Assembly: GCF_000305785.2 (NCBI RefSeq) | Contig: NC_018868.3 | Span: 2,452,001-2,516,000, forward strand | Direction: 5' to 3' | Source: Simiduia agarivorans SA1 = DSM 21679 | GTDB taxonomy: Bacteria > Pseudomonadota > Gammaproteobacteria > Pseudomonadales > Cellvibrionaceae | DNA length: 64,000 bases | In this document: piece after piece, positions 1 through 7,343 of the stretch | Layout of the letters: every line of letters starts with the position of its first letter | Numbering within the stretch: the first letter of the stretch is position 1 | Program-made: the position numbers and the translations under genes | Notes under the pieces: model-generated | Told to the model about the DNA's origin: nothing | The model's input: the letters and a program-made list of their open reading frames with translations, nothing else | Databases searched by the model: none

Positions 1-326
1 AGAAACGGCGCAGCCGCGTCTCCGGCGATGTAGTCGAAACCATCTTCTGTGGGTATTTGCTGTATGAGATTCCGGCTTGTCATCAATAGAAGGCCTTTTT
101 CAATCAGCCCGCGTCGAACCAGCAATTCTCCTGCCCTCATAGGCAGGGGCGCATGAAGACTTCCAGGTCCATCTGCATCACCGGAATGTACGACGAGATA
201 ATCTAGTTCGACCAGCCTTTCGAGGTCGAGAGCTGCCGGATAGGCAGCGACCAAAATCTCCAGGGAGCGGATACCAGTCTCCAGTGGACTGTTGAATGGT
301 GTTGGGCGTGAGTGGCTAGTCATCAT
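1..326 (-). CDS. ABC-three component system middle component 2 (MC2), partial
   Basis: The reverse strand is open from an ATG ATG at 326-321 to the left edge, so about 108 N-terminal residues are visible. The product begins MMTSHSRPTPFNSP and contains LDLERLVELDYLVVHSGDA, ADGPGSLHAPLPMRAGELLV and RRGLIEKGLLLM. This matches my memory of the small middle component (MC2) of ABC-three-component conflict systems, which links an ABC ATPase to a C-terminal effector protein. The start overlaps the stop of the nuclease-like gene upstream (316-318) by about 11 bases, implying translational coupling. The C-terminus and the expected ABC ATPase lie beyond the window. The family call is from recognition, not a search. 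Confidence 0.75.
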   Translation of the reverse strand, partial: MMTSHSRPTPFNSPLETGIRSLEILVAAYPAALDLERLVELDYLVVHSGDADGPGSLHAPLPMRAGELLVRRGLIEKGLLLMTSRNLIQQIPTEDGFDYIAGDAAAPF

Positions 327-1413
327 CCATCACCCATTTGAGACGATCTTCATTAGCTAGCTGGTGGCAGATACCCTGCCTGTCCTGCGACTTGGTTACT
401 GACGCAAGTGGATTTGCGGTCAAAGCGATAGATGACGCCTGCACCACTGTCGCTTTCATCCTTTCATACCCATCGGGATGGTTTGCGTCCGTAACATCTA
501 CGACGCCGTTATAAATCTCTTCCTGAAGATCATCGAATGTCCCCTCTGGCACCGTGTCTCTGGCGAAGTTTCTCAATGCTTCAGCATGATAGAAGCGCTC
601 ACGTTGCCTTCTGAAATCCTTTTCCAACATGCTGTTTGCAACGAGAGCGCTGATGTCCTGGAGCGAGCCCCCTAAATGTTCTCCATAAGCGTCAAGGAGC
701 TGTCGGATATACCGGCTCTCCGATATCGCAGGGACTGCTGGAGGCGCTTTGGGATCTGGGCGTGCAGGCAGACCACCTCCAAACCTGACCGCGTGAAACC
801 CGGTATGGCTATGCGCTTCGATCAGCTCAATATGTGACTTCGACGAGAAGATCGTATAATCGAAAGCGTCCACATATGACAGCAGCTTTCCGCTGAGTTC
901 GATTTCCTTGGTTGAGGTGATTCCGCTTTTGCAGTGCCCCTCCCAATGCTCCTTGAATAGTTCATGAAGCTCTGTCGGCTTATTTAGAAGTTTTTCCAAT
1001 GTTGTTCCGACACCAAGAGAAGCCACAAAATAGTGCTTTCGTGGTGGTGTATATTCCCCGATGTACGAGTAATAAATGACCTTACCCAGTTCAACCCAAA
1101 TATCGCTTGGTCGCAAAGGGTGCGCATAACGCTTGCATTGGTAATTGTCCCACGTATCTTCAAAACCCTTATAGGTGCAGAATCCGGCGATATCGACACC
1201 GCAATCGCCTGAGCCACCGAAACGACGCACTTTGACATACGAGCCGTCAAGGCTCGTCGACCATTCCTCGATAAAGTCTTCCCAATCATCAGGGCTAAAA
1301 TTCTTGACACGGATCGCCTTGGGAACAGGAATACCTGATTGCACATGAGCGGACGAAGGTGCAGCTGTTGGCAACTTAGGCCTTATCTCCTTTAGATCGG
1401 TCTCAGCAATCAT
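316..1413 (-). CDS. ABC-three component system effector with Mrr-like nuclease domain
   Basis: 365 residues. After a 40-residue leader comes a restriction-endonuclease-like core: acidic residues E45/E49 (WEDFIEEW), then FGGSGDCGVD with D70 and D74, then YQCKRY with Q92 and K94. This is the usual PD-(D/E)XK/Mrr arrangement and predicts DNA cleavage. The C-terminal half, about 230-365, contains SRYIRQLLDAYGEHLG and is probably the domain that docks to the middle component. It overlaps the MC2 gene and is likely the first gene of an ABC-3C operon. These systems were proposed by comparative genomics as invader-sensing devices. The predicted trigger, the nuclease activity and the link to defence are inference here. 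Confidence 0.7.
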   Translation of the reverse strand: MIAETDLKEIRPKLPTAAPSSAHVQSGIPVPKAIRVKNFSPDDWEDFIEEWSTSLDGSYVKVRRFGGSGDCGVDIAGFCTYKGFEDTWDNYQCKRYAHPLRPSDIWVELGKVIYYSYIGEYTPPRKHYFVASLGVGTTLEKLLNKPTELHELFKEHWEGHCKSGITSTKEIELSGKLLSYVDAFDYTIFSSKSHIELIEAHSHTGFHAVRFGGGLPARPDPKAPPAVPAISESRYIRQLLDAYGEHLGGSLQDISALVANSMLEKDFRRQRERFYHAEALRNFARDTVPEGTFDDLQEEIYNGVVDVTDANHPDGYERMKATVVQASSIALTANPLASVTKSQDRQGICHQLANEDRLKWVMDDD

Positions 1414-1498
1414 CCAATATATCCCTTTGCCTTCACAGGGTGAAACGTTTTCCTAAGCAAACTACGAGTAAATTGCACATCTCTTTACTTTTCTTCTG

Positions 1499-1529
1499 GC
1501 ATAACGCATGGCTTTTGAGCGGCGAAGCG
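1499..1529 (-). repeat. attC-like 3' half upstream of the ABC-3C operon
   Basis: On the minus strand this reads CGCCGC then AAAAGCC then ATGCGTTATGC, about 85 bases before the effector start. A related block, CGCCGCAAAGCC then AGGCGTTAAC, occurs at 2351-2379 just before the toxin start. The shared core and its position before genes resemble the terminal (R') half of integron attC sites. I cannot find a convincing matching left half, so this is tentative. Confidence 0.3.
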
Positions 1530-1570
1530 AATGCGTAGCCGTCCCGCCGCACGTTTTTTTTGCGATTCCA

Positions 1571-1633
1571 GGGATAGTTTACTTAATTTCCCATACACAA
1601 AACTCTGGTGCGGTAATTAAGTAAACTGTTCCC
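1571..1633. repeat. Inverted repeat with TTTACTTAATT core, probable mobile-element remnant
   Basis: Left arm GGGATAGTTTACTTAATT (1571-1588) and right arm AATTAAGTAAACTGTTCCC (1615-1633) are inverted, with 13 perfect core pairs and matching GGGA outer ends, around a 26-base spacer. The rest of the 1414-1717 gap holds an attC-like block (1499-1529) and a short hairpin (about 1672-1690) after the antitoxin gene, with no gene. TTTACTTAATT ends of this kind occur near IS- and RAYT-type elements in other genomes as I recall them. The exact family is unknown. Confidence 0.5.
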
Positions 1634-1717
1634 GGATCTCTGACCTCCGGCAGCCCGAACCTTTAGAGGGCAACGGGATCGCCCTAAGCAACCGCATACT
1701 CCGCTTGCCCATCAGCT

Positions 1718-1951
1718 TCAAAGCAGCTCACGTGAAAAATTAACAATATTTTCACCAAATTGTTTTATCGCTTTTTCCTTAAGAGGTTTCAAAAGTAGCC
1801 TAACCTGAATCAAGTCATTGCCGATATCTGCTACCTCATCCTCATCATTCGAAGCTTCGCAAATATTTGACATTCTTGTCTCCATTTCCGTCAGAGCCTC
1901 AAGAACTATCTTTAGTTCCGACTCCACGAGATTTAGCTGAAAGTCACTCAT
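1718..1951 (-). CDS. Putative antitoxin/immunity partner of the Tse2-like toxin
   Basis: 77 residues, acidic and predicted almost wholly helical (VESELKIVLEALTEMETR, LIQVRLLLKPLKEKAIKQF). Its start overlaps the end of the toxin gene by ATGA at 1948-1951, so the two are translationally coupled. Tsi2 of Pseudomonas aeruginosa, which neutralises Tse2, is also a small helical acidic protein of about this length. That resemblance in size, fold type and position is the only basis for the call; I see no clear sequence identity. It could also be an unrelated cassette protein. Confidence 0.5.
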   Translation of the reverse strand: MSDFQLNLVESELKIVLEALTEMETRMSNICEASNDEDEVADIGNDLIQVRLLLKPLKEKAIKQFGENIVNFSRELL

Positions 1952-2325
1952 ACCACTTTTCCTTCTTTCTTGAAGACTCTTGTTGCCTTAAGCGCCATTT
2001 CTTCTAGAAGCCCTTTAAATTTGTCTATTGGCATGTTCTGCATGGGAGATATGCAATAGTGATGAGGTTTATCTTGCACCATTTTCAGTCCAACAGGAGG
2101 CTTAGTGTTTGGCGGAAATCTCCAAACCCAACCGGTCATCGGGGATTCATTTATACCTTCCTTATCAAAAACACTTATACCTTTGCCATTGGCAATAATC
2201 ACTCGAATTCCATTTATCTCTGTTGTATCGACGTCTCTTTGTCGAACATTCGATAATTTTGGACTTGTGGAATTGCCGAGCCTGAACAGCTCTTCTGGGA
2301 CAATAAAGAATTCCTTTGGGAACAT
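1948..2325 (-). CDS. Tse2-like toxin (putative ADP-ribosyltransferase fold)
   Basis: 125 residues from the ATG at 2325, which has a strong ribosome-binding site (AAAAGGAGATCATT before ATG). A longer reading to 2445 runs through the upstream attC-like element and is rejected. The core NGKGISVFDKEG, then GWVWRFPPNT, then GLKMVQD, then HYCISPMQNMP follows the order of Tse2 (GGTSVFDRAG, IPDGTDIPP, LKVKQD, HYTIMPAKPM). ELFRLGN near the N-terminus matches the LYR start of that family. Tse2 toxins arrest growth from the cytoplasm. No secretion signal or T6SS gene is nearby, so a stand-alone toxin-antitoxin module is the simplest reading. Confidence 0.65.
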   Translation of the reverse strand: MFPKEFFIVPEELFRLGNSTSPKLSNVRQRDVDTTEINGIRVIIANGKGISVFDKEGINESPMTGWVWRFPPNTKPPVGLKMVQDKPHHYCISPMQNMPIDKFKGLLEEMALKATRVFKKEGKVV

Positions 2326-2350
2326 AATGATCTCCTTTTCATATTTATAA

Positions 2351-2379
2351 GTTAACGCCTGGCTTTGCGGCGGAAGAAC
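2351..2379 (-). repeat. attC-like 3' half upstream of the toxin gene
   Basis: Minus-strand GTTCTTCCGCCGC, AAAGCC, AGGCGTTAAC ends 25 bases before the toxin start codon. It shares the CGCCGC-AAAGCC-A-GCGTTA core with the element at 1499-1529. Position and core suggest an integron recombination site remnant; a full attC fold is not established. Confidence 0.35.
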
Positions 2380-2403
2380 GATAGCAAAACCTACCCGTCG
2401 CAG

Positions 2404-2428
2404 GACTTTTGTGTGGCGTACAAAAGTC
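2404..2428 (-). terminator. Hairpin after the membrane-protein gene
   Basis: GACTTTTGT and ACAAAAGTC form a perfect 9-bp stem around a 7-base loop, 14 bases after the restored stop of the membrane-protein gene at 2442. There is no U-run on the minus strand, so it may be a recombination-site stem rather than a terminator. Confidence 0.4.
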
Positions 2429-2441
2429 AATTGTTCGAGGT

Positions 2442-2868
2442 TCACTCAATTACACGAACGTTCTGTGTTGTAAACGCGTCAAAGAACATACCTATAATTT
2501 TTGCTACTACAAAGAGCAGCCCTATTGGCAACAATACGACAAACAAAGAAAGCTGAACAATACTTCCGAACAAGCCATAAACAAAATTTGCTTTTTTTGA
2601 AGTTCACAAACACGGTTGCCAGCACTACAACCAAACCCAAACCACCTATAATTATGCCATTTAGAATGTCACCATTTTTCAAGCTCTCACTGTGCCACCA
2701 CAAAAAACCAAAAAAACAAAGGGCTGAAGATATGAAAAGAGCCAAGAAAGAGCCCGCCGAGAAAAATCTGTACCCAAATTTTTCATCTACTCTGCTCTCA
2801 AACAGATACAACCCCCAGCCCACAAGAGCGAAAATGGCTACCGCGGCAATAATCGATAAAACTAACAT
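2442..2868 (-). pseudogene. Small multi-pass membrane protein with a +1 frameshift at an A7 run
   Basis: The reading frame opens at 2868 after GAGGGAG and encodes three hydrophobic segments (LVLSIIAAVAIFALVGWG, FLALFISSALCFFGFLWW, GIIIGGLGLVVVLATVFV). The protein then turns into Cys/Arg-rich nonsense. Reading the seven A bases (T7 at 2592-2598 on the plus strand) as six restores KKANFVYGLFGSIV, a fourth hydrophobic segment (LSLFVVLLPIGLLFVVAK) and a natural end NVRVIE at the TGA at 2442-2444, giving about 141 residues. In the current frame the product would end near 2479. Possible causes are mutation, an assembly error, or slippage that restores the frame. Function unknown; it sits in the cassette-like island. 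Confidence 0.65.
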
Positions 2869-3280
2869 AGAAGCTCCCTCTCTATATTTAATACACTAAC
2901 AATCTTAATCCATAACTTATAAGCGCTATTGAGTGCGTCTCGGCGGCACATATCCGCTTATCAACTAATTCATACTTTTTAAATTCCCCCAATAATCAGC
3001 AAGTCAGGACCGCCGGTCAATATGAAACGTGATTATTTGCGCTTTGCAGGCATATATCTGCAGATTTTCTGCTGATGAATGGGCGATAGAGAATCCACAA
3101 AATTCGTGTGGTTAAAGTTTTATGTGGTTTTACGTGCCACAACAGATGCCAGCGATGTGTCTATCGTATCGATACTGAAGTGCGGTCAGGCAGTGCGTAG
3201 CGCCCGCCTGAGAGCACGTCTTCCTTTGCGCGGTTCGAGGTGTTTGTTTACCCCACGTCATGGCGGGCACACACCAAAAC
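2869..3280. other. Island-to-core junction without a recognisable gene
   Basis: This AT-rich stretch holds the leader of the membrane-protein gene and a weak third attC-like block near 2907-2955. It also has a near-palindrome around TGCAGGCATATATCTGCAG (about 3045-3063). From about 3180 the sequence becomes GC-richer. Plus-strand reading frames here have no ribosome-binding site and no recognisable product, so I treat the stretch as non-coding or as a scar of insertion next to ldhA. Confidence 0.4.
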
Positions 3281-4279
3281 TTACGAAGCGCTCACGCGAT
3301 TACCGCAATCAATGCCCTGCCGTTCACTTTCGGCATTGGCGAGGCTGGTTTCGGCAATATTAGCCAGCGCTTCCTGGGTCAGGAACGCCTGGTGGCCGGT
3401 GATCAATACATTGGGAAAGGTTTGCAGCCGGGCGAAGACGTCGTCCTGCAAAATGTGGTCTGATTCGTCTTCAAAAAACAAGCCGGCTTCCTCTTCATAC
3501 ACATCCAGGCCTAAGTAGCCCAGGTGGCCGGTCTTGAGGTGTTTGATCACAGCGCGGGTATCCACCAGCCCACCCCGGCTGGTATTGATGAGCATGACGC
3601 CTGCCGGCATGGCACTGAGGGCTGCGTCGTCAATCAGGTAGCGGGTTGCCGGTGTGAGCGGGCAATGCAGGCTGACAATGCGGGAGGCGCGGCACAGTGC
3701 ATCCAGAGGCACATAGTTCACACCCAAAGCGGTGAGCGCGCTGTCTGGGGTTGGGTCATGAGCCAATACGTTGCAGCCAAAGCCCAGCATGATGCGGGCG
3801 AAAGCAGCGCCGATTTTGCCGGTGCCCACCACACCCACGGTGCAACCATGCAGATTAAAGCCCTGCAAATTCTCTAACGAGAAATTGTTTTCCCGCACCC
3901 GGGCATGGGCCTTACACAACTTGCGGTTGAGCGCCAGAATAAGACCGACCGCGTGTTCGGCAACGCCTTCAGGTGCATAGGCCGGCACTCGCGCCACCAC
4001 AAGATTGTGCGCGCTGGCTGCGGCCAGATCCACTTGATTGAACCCCGCGCAACGCAATAGCACCAGCCGGATACCCACGGCAGCCAGTTGGCCAATACAT
4101 TCGGCGTCGAGTTTGTCGTTGACAAAGGCGCACACAGCGTCGGCACCCGTCGCCAGCGCCGCCGTGGTGGCGTCGAGTCTGCAATCCAGATAGCGGAGAT
4201 TGATGTGTGGGTATTGCGCAATCGCAGCGTTAAAACTTGCGCGGTCGTATTTTTTGGTGCTGAAAAATGTAATGTCCAT
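3281..4279 (-). CDS. ldhA: 2-hydroxyacid dehydrogenase, D-lactate dehydrogenase type
   Basis: 332 residues, close to the 329 of E. coli LdhA. It should reduce pyruvate to D-lactate with NADH in the cytoplasm. The Rossmann motif is GVVGTGKIGAAF (about 148-159). The family substrate Arg sits in INTSRGGLVDT, an acidic patch follows (LDVYEEEAGLFFED), and the catalytic His is in ITGHQAFLTQEAL near the C-terminus. The LFFED segment is typical of the LdhA branch rather than of formate or phosphoglycerate dehydrogenases. The Omp85-like gene lies 13 bases upstream on the same strand. It borders the accessory island. Confidence 0.85.
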   Translation of the reverse strand: MDITFFSTKKYDRASFNAAIAQYPHINLRYLDCRLDATTAALATGADAVCAFVNDKLDAECIGQLAAVGIRLVLLRCAGFNQVDLAAASAHNLVVARVPAYAPEGVAEHAVGLILALNRKLCKAHARVRENNFSLENLQGFNLHGCTVGVVGTGKIGAAFARIMLGFGCNVLAHDPTPDSALTALGVNYVPLDALCRASRIVSLHCPLTPATRYLIDDAALSAMPAGVMLINTSRGGLVDTRAVIKHLKTGHLGYLGLDVYEEEAGLFFEDESDHILQDDVFARLQTFPNVLITGHQAFLTQEALANIAETSLANAESERQGIDCGNRVSAS

Positions 4280-4292
4280 GCATCACTCCGTG

Positions 4293-5360
4293 TCAGAACG
4301 CATTGCCAAACTGTAGATAGAAACCGTAGTTGTCATGTTTACCCAGCGCGATTTCGGCCCGCACATTCATGCGCTCTTCCACTTTCAGCTGATAGGTAAT
4401 GCCCGCACCTACTGCCGGATACCAGTCTTCACGGTTATCACAACGGGCTTTTTCGCCAAACAGGCAACTGGCACCCGCGAACAGGGTCGCGCCCCAACGA
4501 TTGCCCAGCTTAATGCGATCTTCCACTTCAAACGTCGCCACGTGTGGCGCCAGGTATTCGCCGCGGGTATAGCCGCGCAAATCCAATGAGCTGTAGCCGC
4601 TGATGGGCGCATCTGCCGTGATCCGGGTGTTGAAACGGGCCGCCAGTACCTGACGCCCGGTGATGCGGGCGAAGTGCGCGTACTTGGCAGTGACCACATC
4701 GAACTCCACGTCGCTACCCCAGGCATCGCGGTAGTGATTGGTGTGAATTTCCGTGTGGGAGCCCTGGTAGGGGCTGTTCTGGTTGTCGCGGGTATCGCGC
4801 TCGGCCGACAGACCCAGGGCATTGCCCTCAAAGCCGGTGAGCCCCAGCTGCTGCAAAATCAGTTTGGAGAAGGGGTCATCCCCTTCAATGGTGTATTCCG
4901 TGCGTATCAGCTGACCGCCCAAAAACCAATTGCCTTGCACGCGGTGCAAATAGCGGAACAACGTCAGCGTCAGGTCGTCGGTGGTATTGATATTGAGCCC
5001 GGTACCGAGAAAATCTTCGTATTCGTTCAGAATTTTACCGCGGGCATGACCGGCCAATATCCGCTGCCGGTCCTGATCAAAGAACACGCGCCCAAACATC
5101 CCGGCCACAGTGGAGTCGGTATCGCTGGTACTGGCCGCAATGGCCACCATTGACGAAGGCGATTGCTCATCAAATTTGTGCAGATAACCCGCCAGGAAAC
5201 CCAGTGTATTTCCCAGTTTGGGGTTACTGGAAACGGTGGGAGCCAGAAGCCAGGGAGATTCTTTTTCAGTGCCCGCATCCGCTTCGACTTTGTCGTTATT
5301 TGCCTGACTCCATGCCAGATGGCTGAATAGCGCCAGCGCCATCACGATCAGCTTTCTCAC
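4293..5360 (-). CDS. BamA/TamA-family (Omp85/D15-like) outer-membrane barrel protein
   Basis: 355 residues with a signal peptide (MRKLIVMALALFSHLAWS, cleavage near residue 19-20). The rest is beta-barrel-like and ends in a C-terminal Phe (FYLQFGNAF), as outer-membrane barrels do. AERDTRDNQNSPYQGSH is the strand motif of surface-antigen D15 proteins, and LDLRGYTRGEY matches the family's LRG(F/Y) lid-loop motif. There are no POTRA repeats, so this is a short barrel-only member, and its substrate or partner cannot be told. It precedes ldhA on the same strand with a 13-base gap. Confidence 0.75.
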   Translation of the reverse strand: MRKLIVMALALFSHLAWSQANNDKVEADAGTEKESPWLLAPTVSSNPKLGNTLGFLAGYLHKFDEQSPSSMVAIAASTSDTDSTVAGMFGRVFFDQDRQRILAGHARGKILNEYEDFLGTGLNINTTDDLTLTLFRYLHRVQGNWFLGGQLIRTEYTIEGDDPFSKLILQQLGLTGFEGNALGLSAERDTRDNQNSPYQGSHTEIHTNHYRDAWGSDVEFDVVTAKYAHFARITGRQVLAARFNTRITADAPISGYSSLDLRGYTRGEYLAPHVATFEVEDRIKLGNRWGATLFAGASCLFGEKARCDNREDWYPAVGAGITYQLKVEERMNVRAEIALGKHDNYGFYLQFGNAF

Positions 5361-5420
5361 GTCTGCATTCCCTGTTCTTTTGATACCGCCAGACTATCAC
5401 AGAAAAACCACGCGGATCAT

Positions 5421-6272
5421 TCAGCGGGGCGATCGGCAGATCACCAGCCCCACTCCGGCCAGCACAGCGATACTGGCAAGCACCAAAGACAGCGAAAGCG
5501 GTTCCGACAAAACCACAACACCCATGAGCGCGGCAAGCACGGGCACGCTCAATTGTACCGACGCGGCTGTCATCGCCTTAAGGTGCGGAAGCAGCGCGTA
5601 CCAGAGTGCGTACCCCATACCCGATGCCAAGGCACCGGAGGCAATCGCTAACGCAACGCCCTTGGCATTGACGTAAAAAAGATCATTAAAAGCCCATAGC
5701 AAGGGCGCCGCAAAGACCAGCGATTTCACAAAATTGCCGGCAGTAAAAAACAAGGCGCCGCGACTTTGTTTACCCAATAGTGAGTAGACGGCCCAGGCTA
5801 CGCCCGCAGCGGCCATCAACAACGCCGACCACAGGTCAGGGCGCGTCGCGTTTGGCACAAGCAGATACGCAAGCCCGGCCAGAGCGCAAACTAAACCGGC
5901 CCACTGCAGCGCGCTGAAACGCTCGCCCTGCCACAGGCCGAATGCAATCATGCACAACTGCACCGCTGCAAACAGGATGAGCGCACCGGTGGCGGTATTG
6001 AGTTCCACGTAAGCAAAGGAAAAGCCCGCGGCGTAGATAAACAATGCAAAGGCGCCGCGCCAGCTGCCTTGAACAAACACAGGCGCCCTGGGTTTAGCGG
6101 ACACTGAAACCAATAGCGCCAGCATCACCGCGCCCGCGATCAGGCGCAGCGCGGTAAAACTGGCGGGATCAATGTGCCCCTGCGCTAACGCCATACGGCA
6201 CAACAACGAATTGGCCGCAAAGGCCAGCATGGCAATGGCGGTCAGCAGCCAGACGCGGGTGGCAGGCATCAA
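5421..6272 (-). CDS. EamA/DMT-family permease
   Basis: 283 residues with about ten hydrophobic segments arranged as two EamA halves of five each. This is the standard length and layout of drug/metabolite transporters in the inner membrane. The N-terminal TM1 (VWLLTAIAMLAFAANSLLC) and the repeat beginning WSALLMAAAGVAWAVYSLLG are characteristic. Such proteins usually export metabolites or amino acids, but the substrate here cannot be predicted. Its start overlaps the stop of the CDF gene by ATGA, so the two are probably co-transcribed. Confidence 0.8.
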   Translation of the reverse strand: MMPATRVWLLTAIAMLAFAANSLLCRMALAQGHIDPASFTALRLIAGAVMLALLVSVSAKPRAPVFVQGSWRGAFALFIYAAGFSFAYVELNTATGALILFAAVQLCMIAFGLWQGERFSALQWAGLVCALAGLAYLLVPNATRPDLWSALLMAAAGVAWAVYSLLGKQSRGALFFTAGNFVKSLVFAAPLLWAFNDLFYVNAKGVALAIASGALASGMGYALWYALLPHLKAMTAASVQLSVPVLAALMGVVVLSEPLSLSLVLASIAVLAGVGLVICRSPR

Positions 6273-7201
6273 TAGATCAGGCTTTTATCGCGCACGAACA
6301 AAATGTCCATGACGATTTCCGGGTTCCAGGCTTTCATGATTTTCATACTGTGTCTGCGCACTTTATCCATTTCCGATATGGAGACCTGATCAAAGGCGTC
6401 TGTTACAAGTACGTGCACCAGCAAGTAAGTATTGCGCCCCCGCTTGTTGACCCGGTATTCAATCAGCTCGTGGGGAATGTGCGAAAGCGTGGGTATCAGG
6501 CGTTCGCCGATTTCATCCACCACCGTTTCGGGCGGTGCCATAACGATGATTTCGCGCAGGCTGTTAAGAAACACCTTGCCGGGGATGGGCAGCGCCAGCG
6601 CGATGATCAGAATCAACAACAAAGGGTCCACTAACGGCGCCCAATGGGCATAGGCCGATACCGATAAGGCGTAGGCGATAATAAAGCCCAACAACACCGA
6701 GCCGGATAACATGCCGTCTACAAACCAGGCTTTGGATTCCACGTTCACCAGGTCCGAGCGCGCATCGCGCCCGAACCGGCGCAGCAACAAGGCAACAATA
6801 AAGCAGCCACCGGTTGCCAACACGCCATACACCACTGCCCAGCCGTAAACGGTTTCATTGCCACCATCCAACAAACGCCGCAAGGCTTCGGTGGCAGCAT
6901 AAATACACACCACGATGGTGATCAGTGATTTGAACAGGTTGAGCGTGGGTTCGAGCGTGGTGTAACCAAAATGGAATTGCTCGTCATCTGGCCGCTCCGC
7001 CAGCTTGGCCACTTTGATGGTCAGCAGGCCGGTGGCAAAAGACACCAGCGAATAGATGCCATCAAACAGGATCGCATCGGAATTGGTATATACGGCAAAG
7101 CCCAGCGCCAGCGCCACAAAAAACACCACCCCGCCCAGCGACAGGCGCAGGGCGATTTGTTCCTTGCGGACGCGTTTCTTTTTGTCGGTCGAAGTTGGCA
7201 T
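6269..7201 (-). CDS. Cation diffusion facilitator family protein, non-canonical metal site
   Basis: 310 residues: six predicted membrane helices (about 20-220) then a cytoplasmic domain ending RDKSLIY. The fold matches CDF transporters (family signature region NSDAILFDGIYSLVSF). The usual HxxxD or DxxxD pairs of TM2 and TM5 are not obvious. TM2 reads DGIYSLVSF where DGLHSLSDL is typical, and TM5 reads SKAWFVDGMLSG where an H-x-x-x-D is typical. Zn/Fe export is therefore uncertain; it may move another ion or be a diverged paralogue. It is coupled to the EamA gene by ATGA and divergent from gss. Confidence 0.75.
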   Translation of the reverse strand: MPTSTDKKKRVRKEQIALRLSLGGVVFFVALALGFAVYTNSDAILFDGIYSLVSFATGLLTIKVAKLAERPDDEQFHFGYTTLEPTLNLFKSLITIVVCIYAATEALRRLLDGGNETVYGWAVVYGVLATGGCFIVALLLRRFGRDARSDLVNVESKAWFVDGMLSGSVLLGFIIAYALSVSAYAHWAPLVDPLLLILIIALALPIPGKVFLNSLREIIVMAPPETVVDEIGERLIPTLSHIPHELIEYRVNKRGRNTYLLVHVLVTDAFDQVSISEMDKVRRHSMKIMKAWNPEIVMDILFVRDKSLIY

Positions 7202-7343
7202 AGTCAGTCCAGTATAGTGATTGCGCTGCTATAAATATGCACCCCAACAGGGTAGAGTCACCGGATCAAAGGTACTGCGTCACGGCAATGCTGTCACCTT
7301 GCCGCAGACGGTTTTCAACCCGGTCATTTGCCACGAGGTAGTC

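Noticed and set aside
2326..2445. 40 extra N-terminal codons for the Tse2-like toxin.
   Set aside because: They run through the attC-like block; the ATG at 2325 has a strong ribosome-binding site and fits the family start.
3079..3363. Plus-strand 94-codon frame between the island and ldhA.
   Set aside because: No start signal or homology, and its end runs opposite ldhA. Better seen as non-coding.
7221..7343. Extra 41 codons upstream of gss starting MRCYKYAPQQ.
   Set aside because: The added residues have no homology, and E. coli Gss numbering (Cys59) fits the ATG at 7344 exactly.
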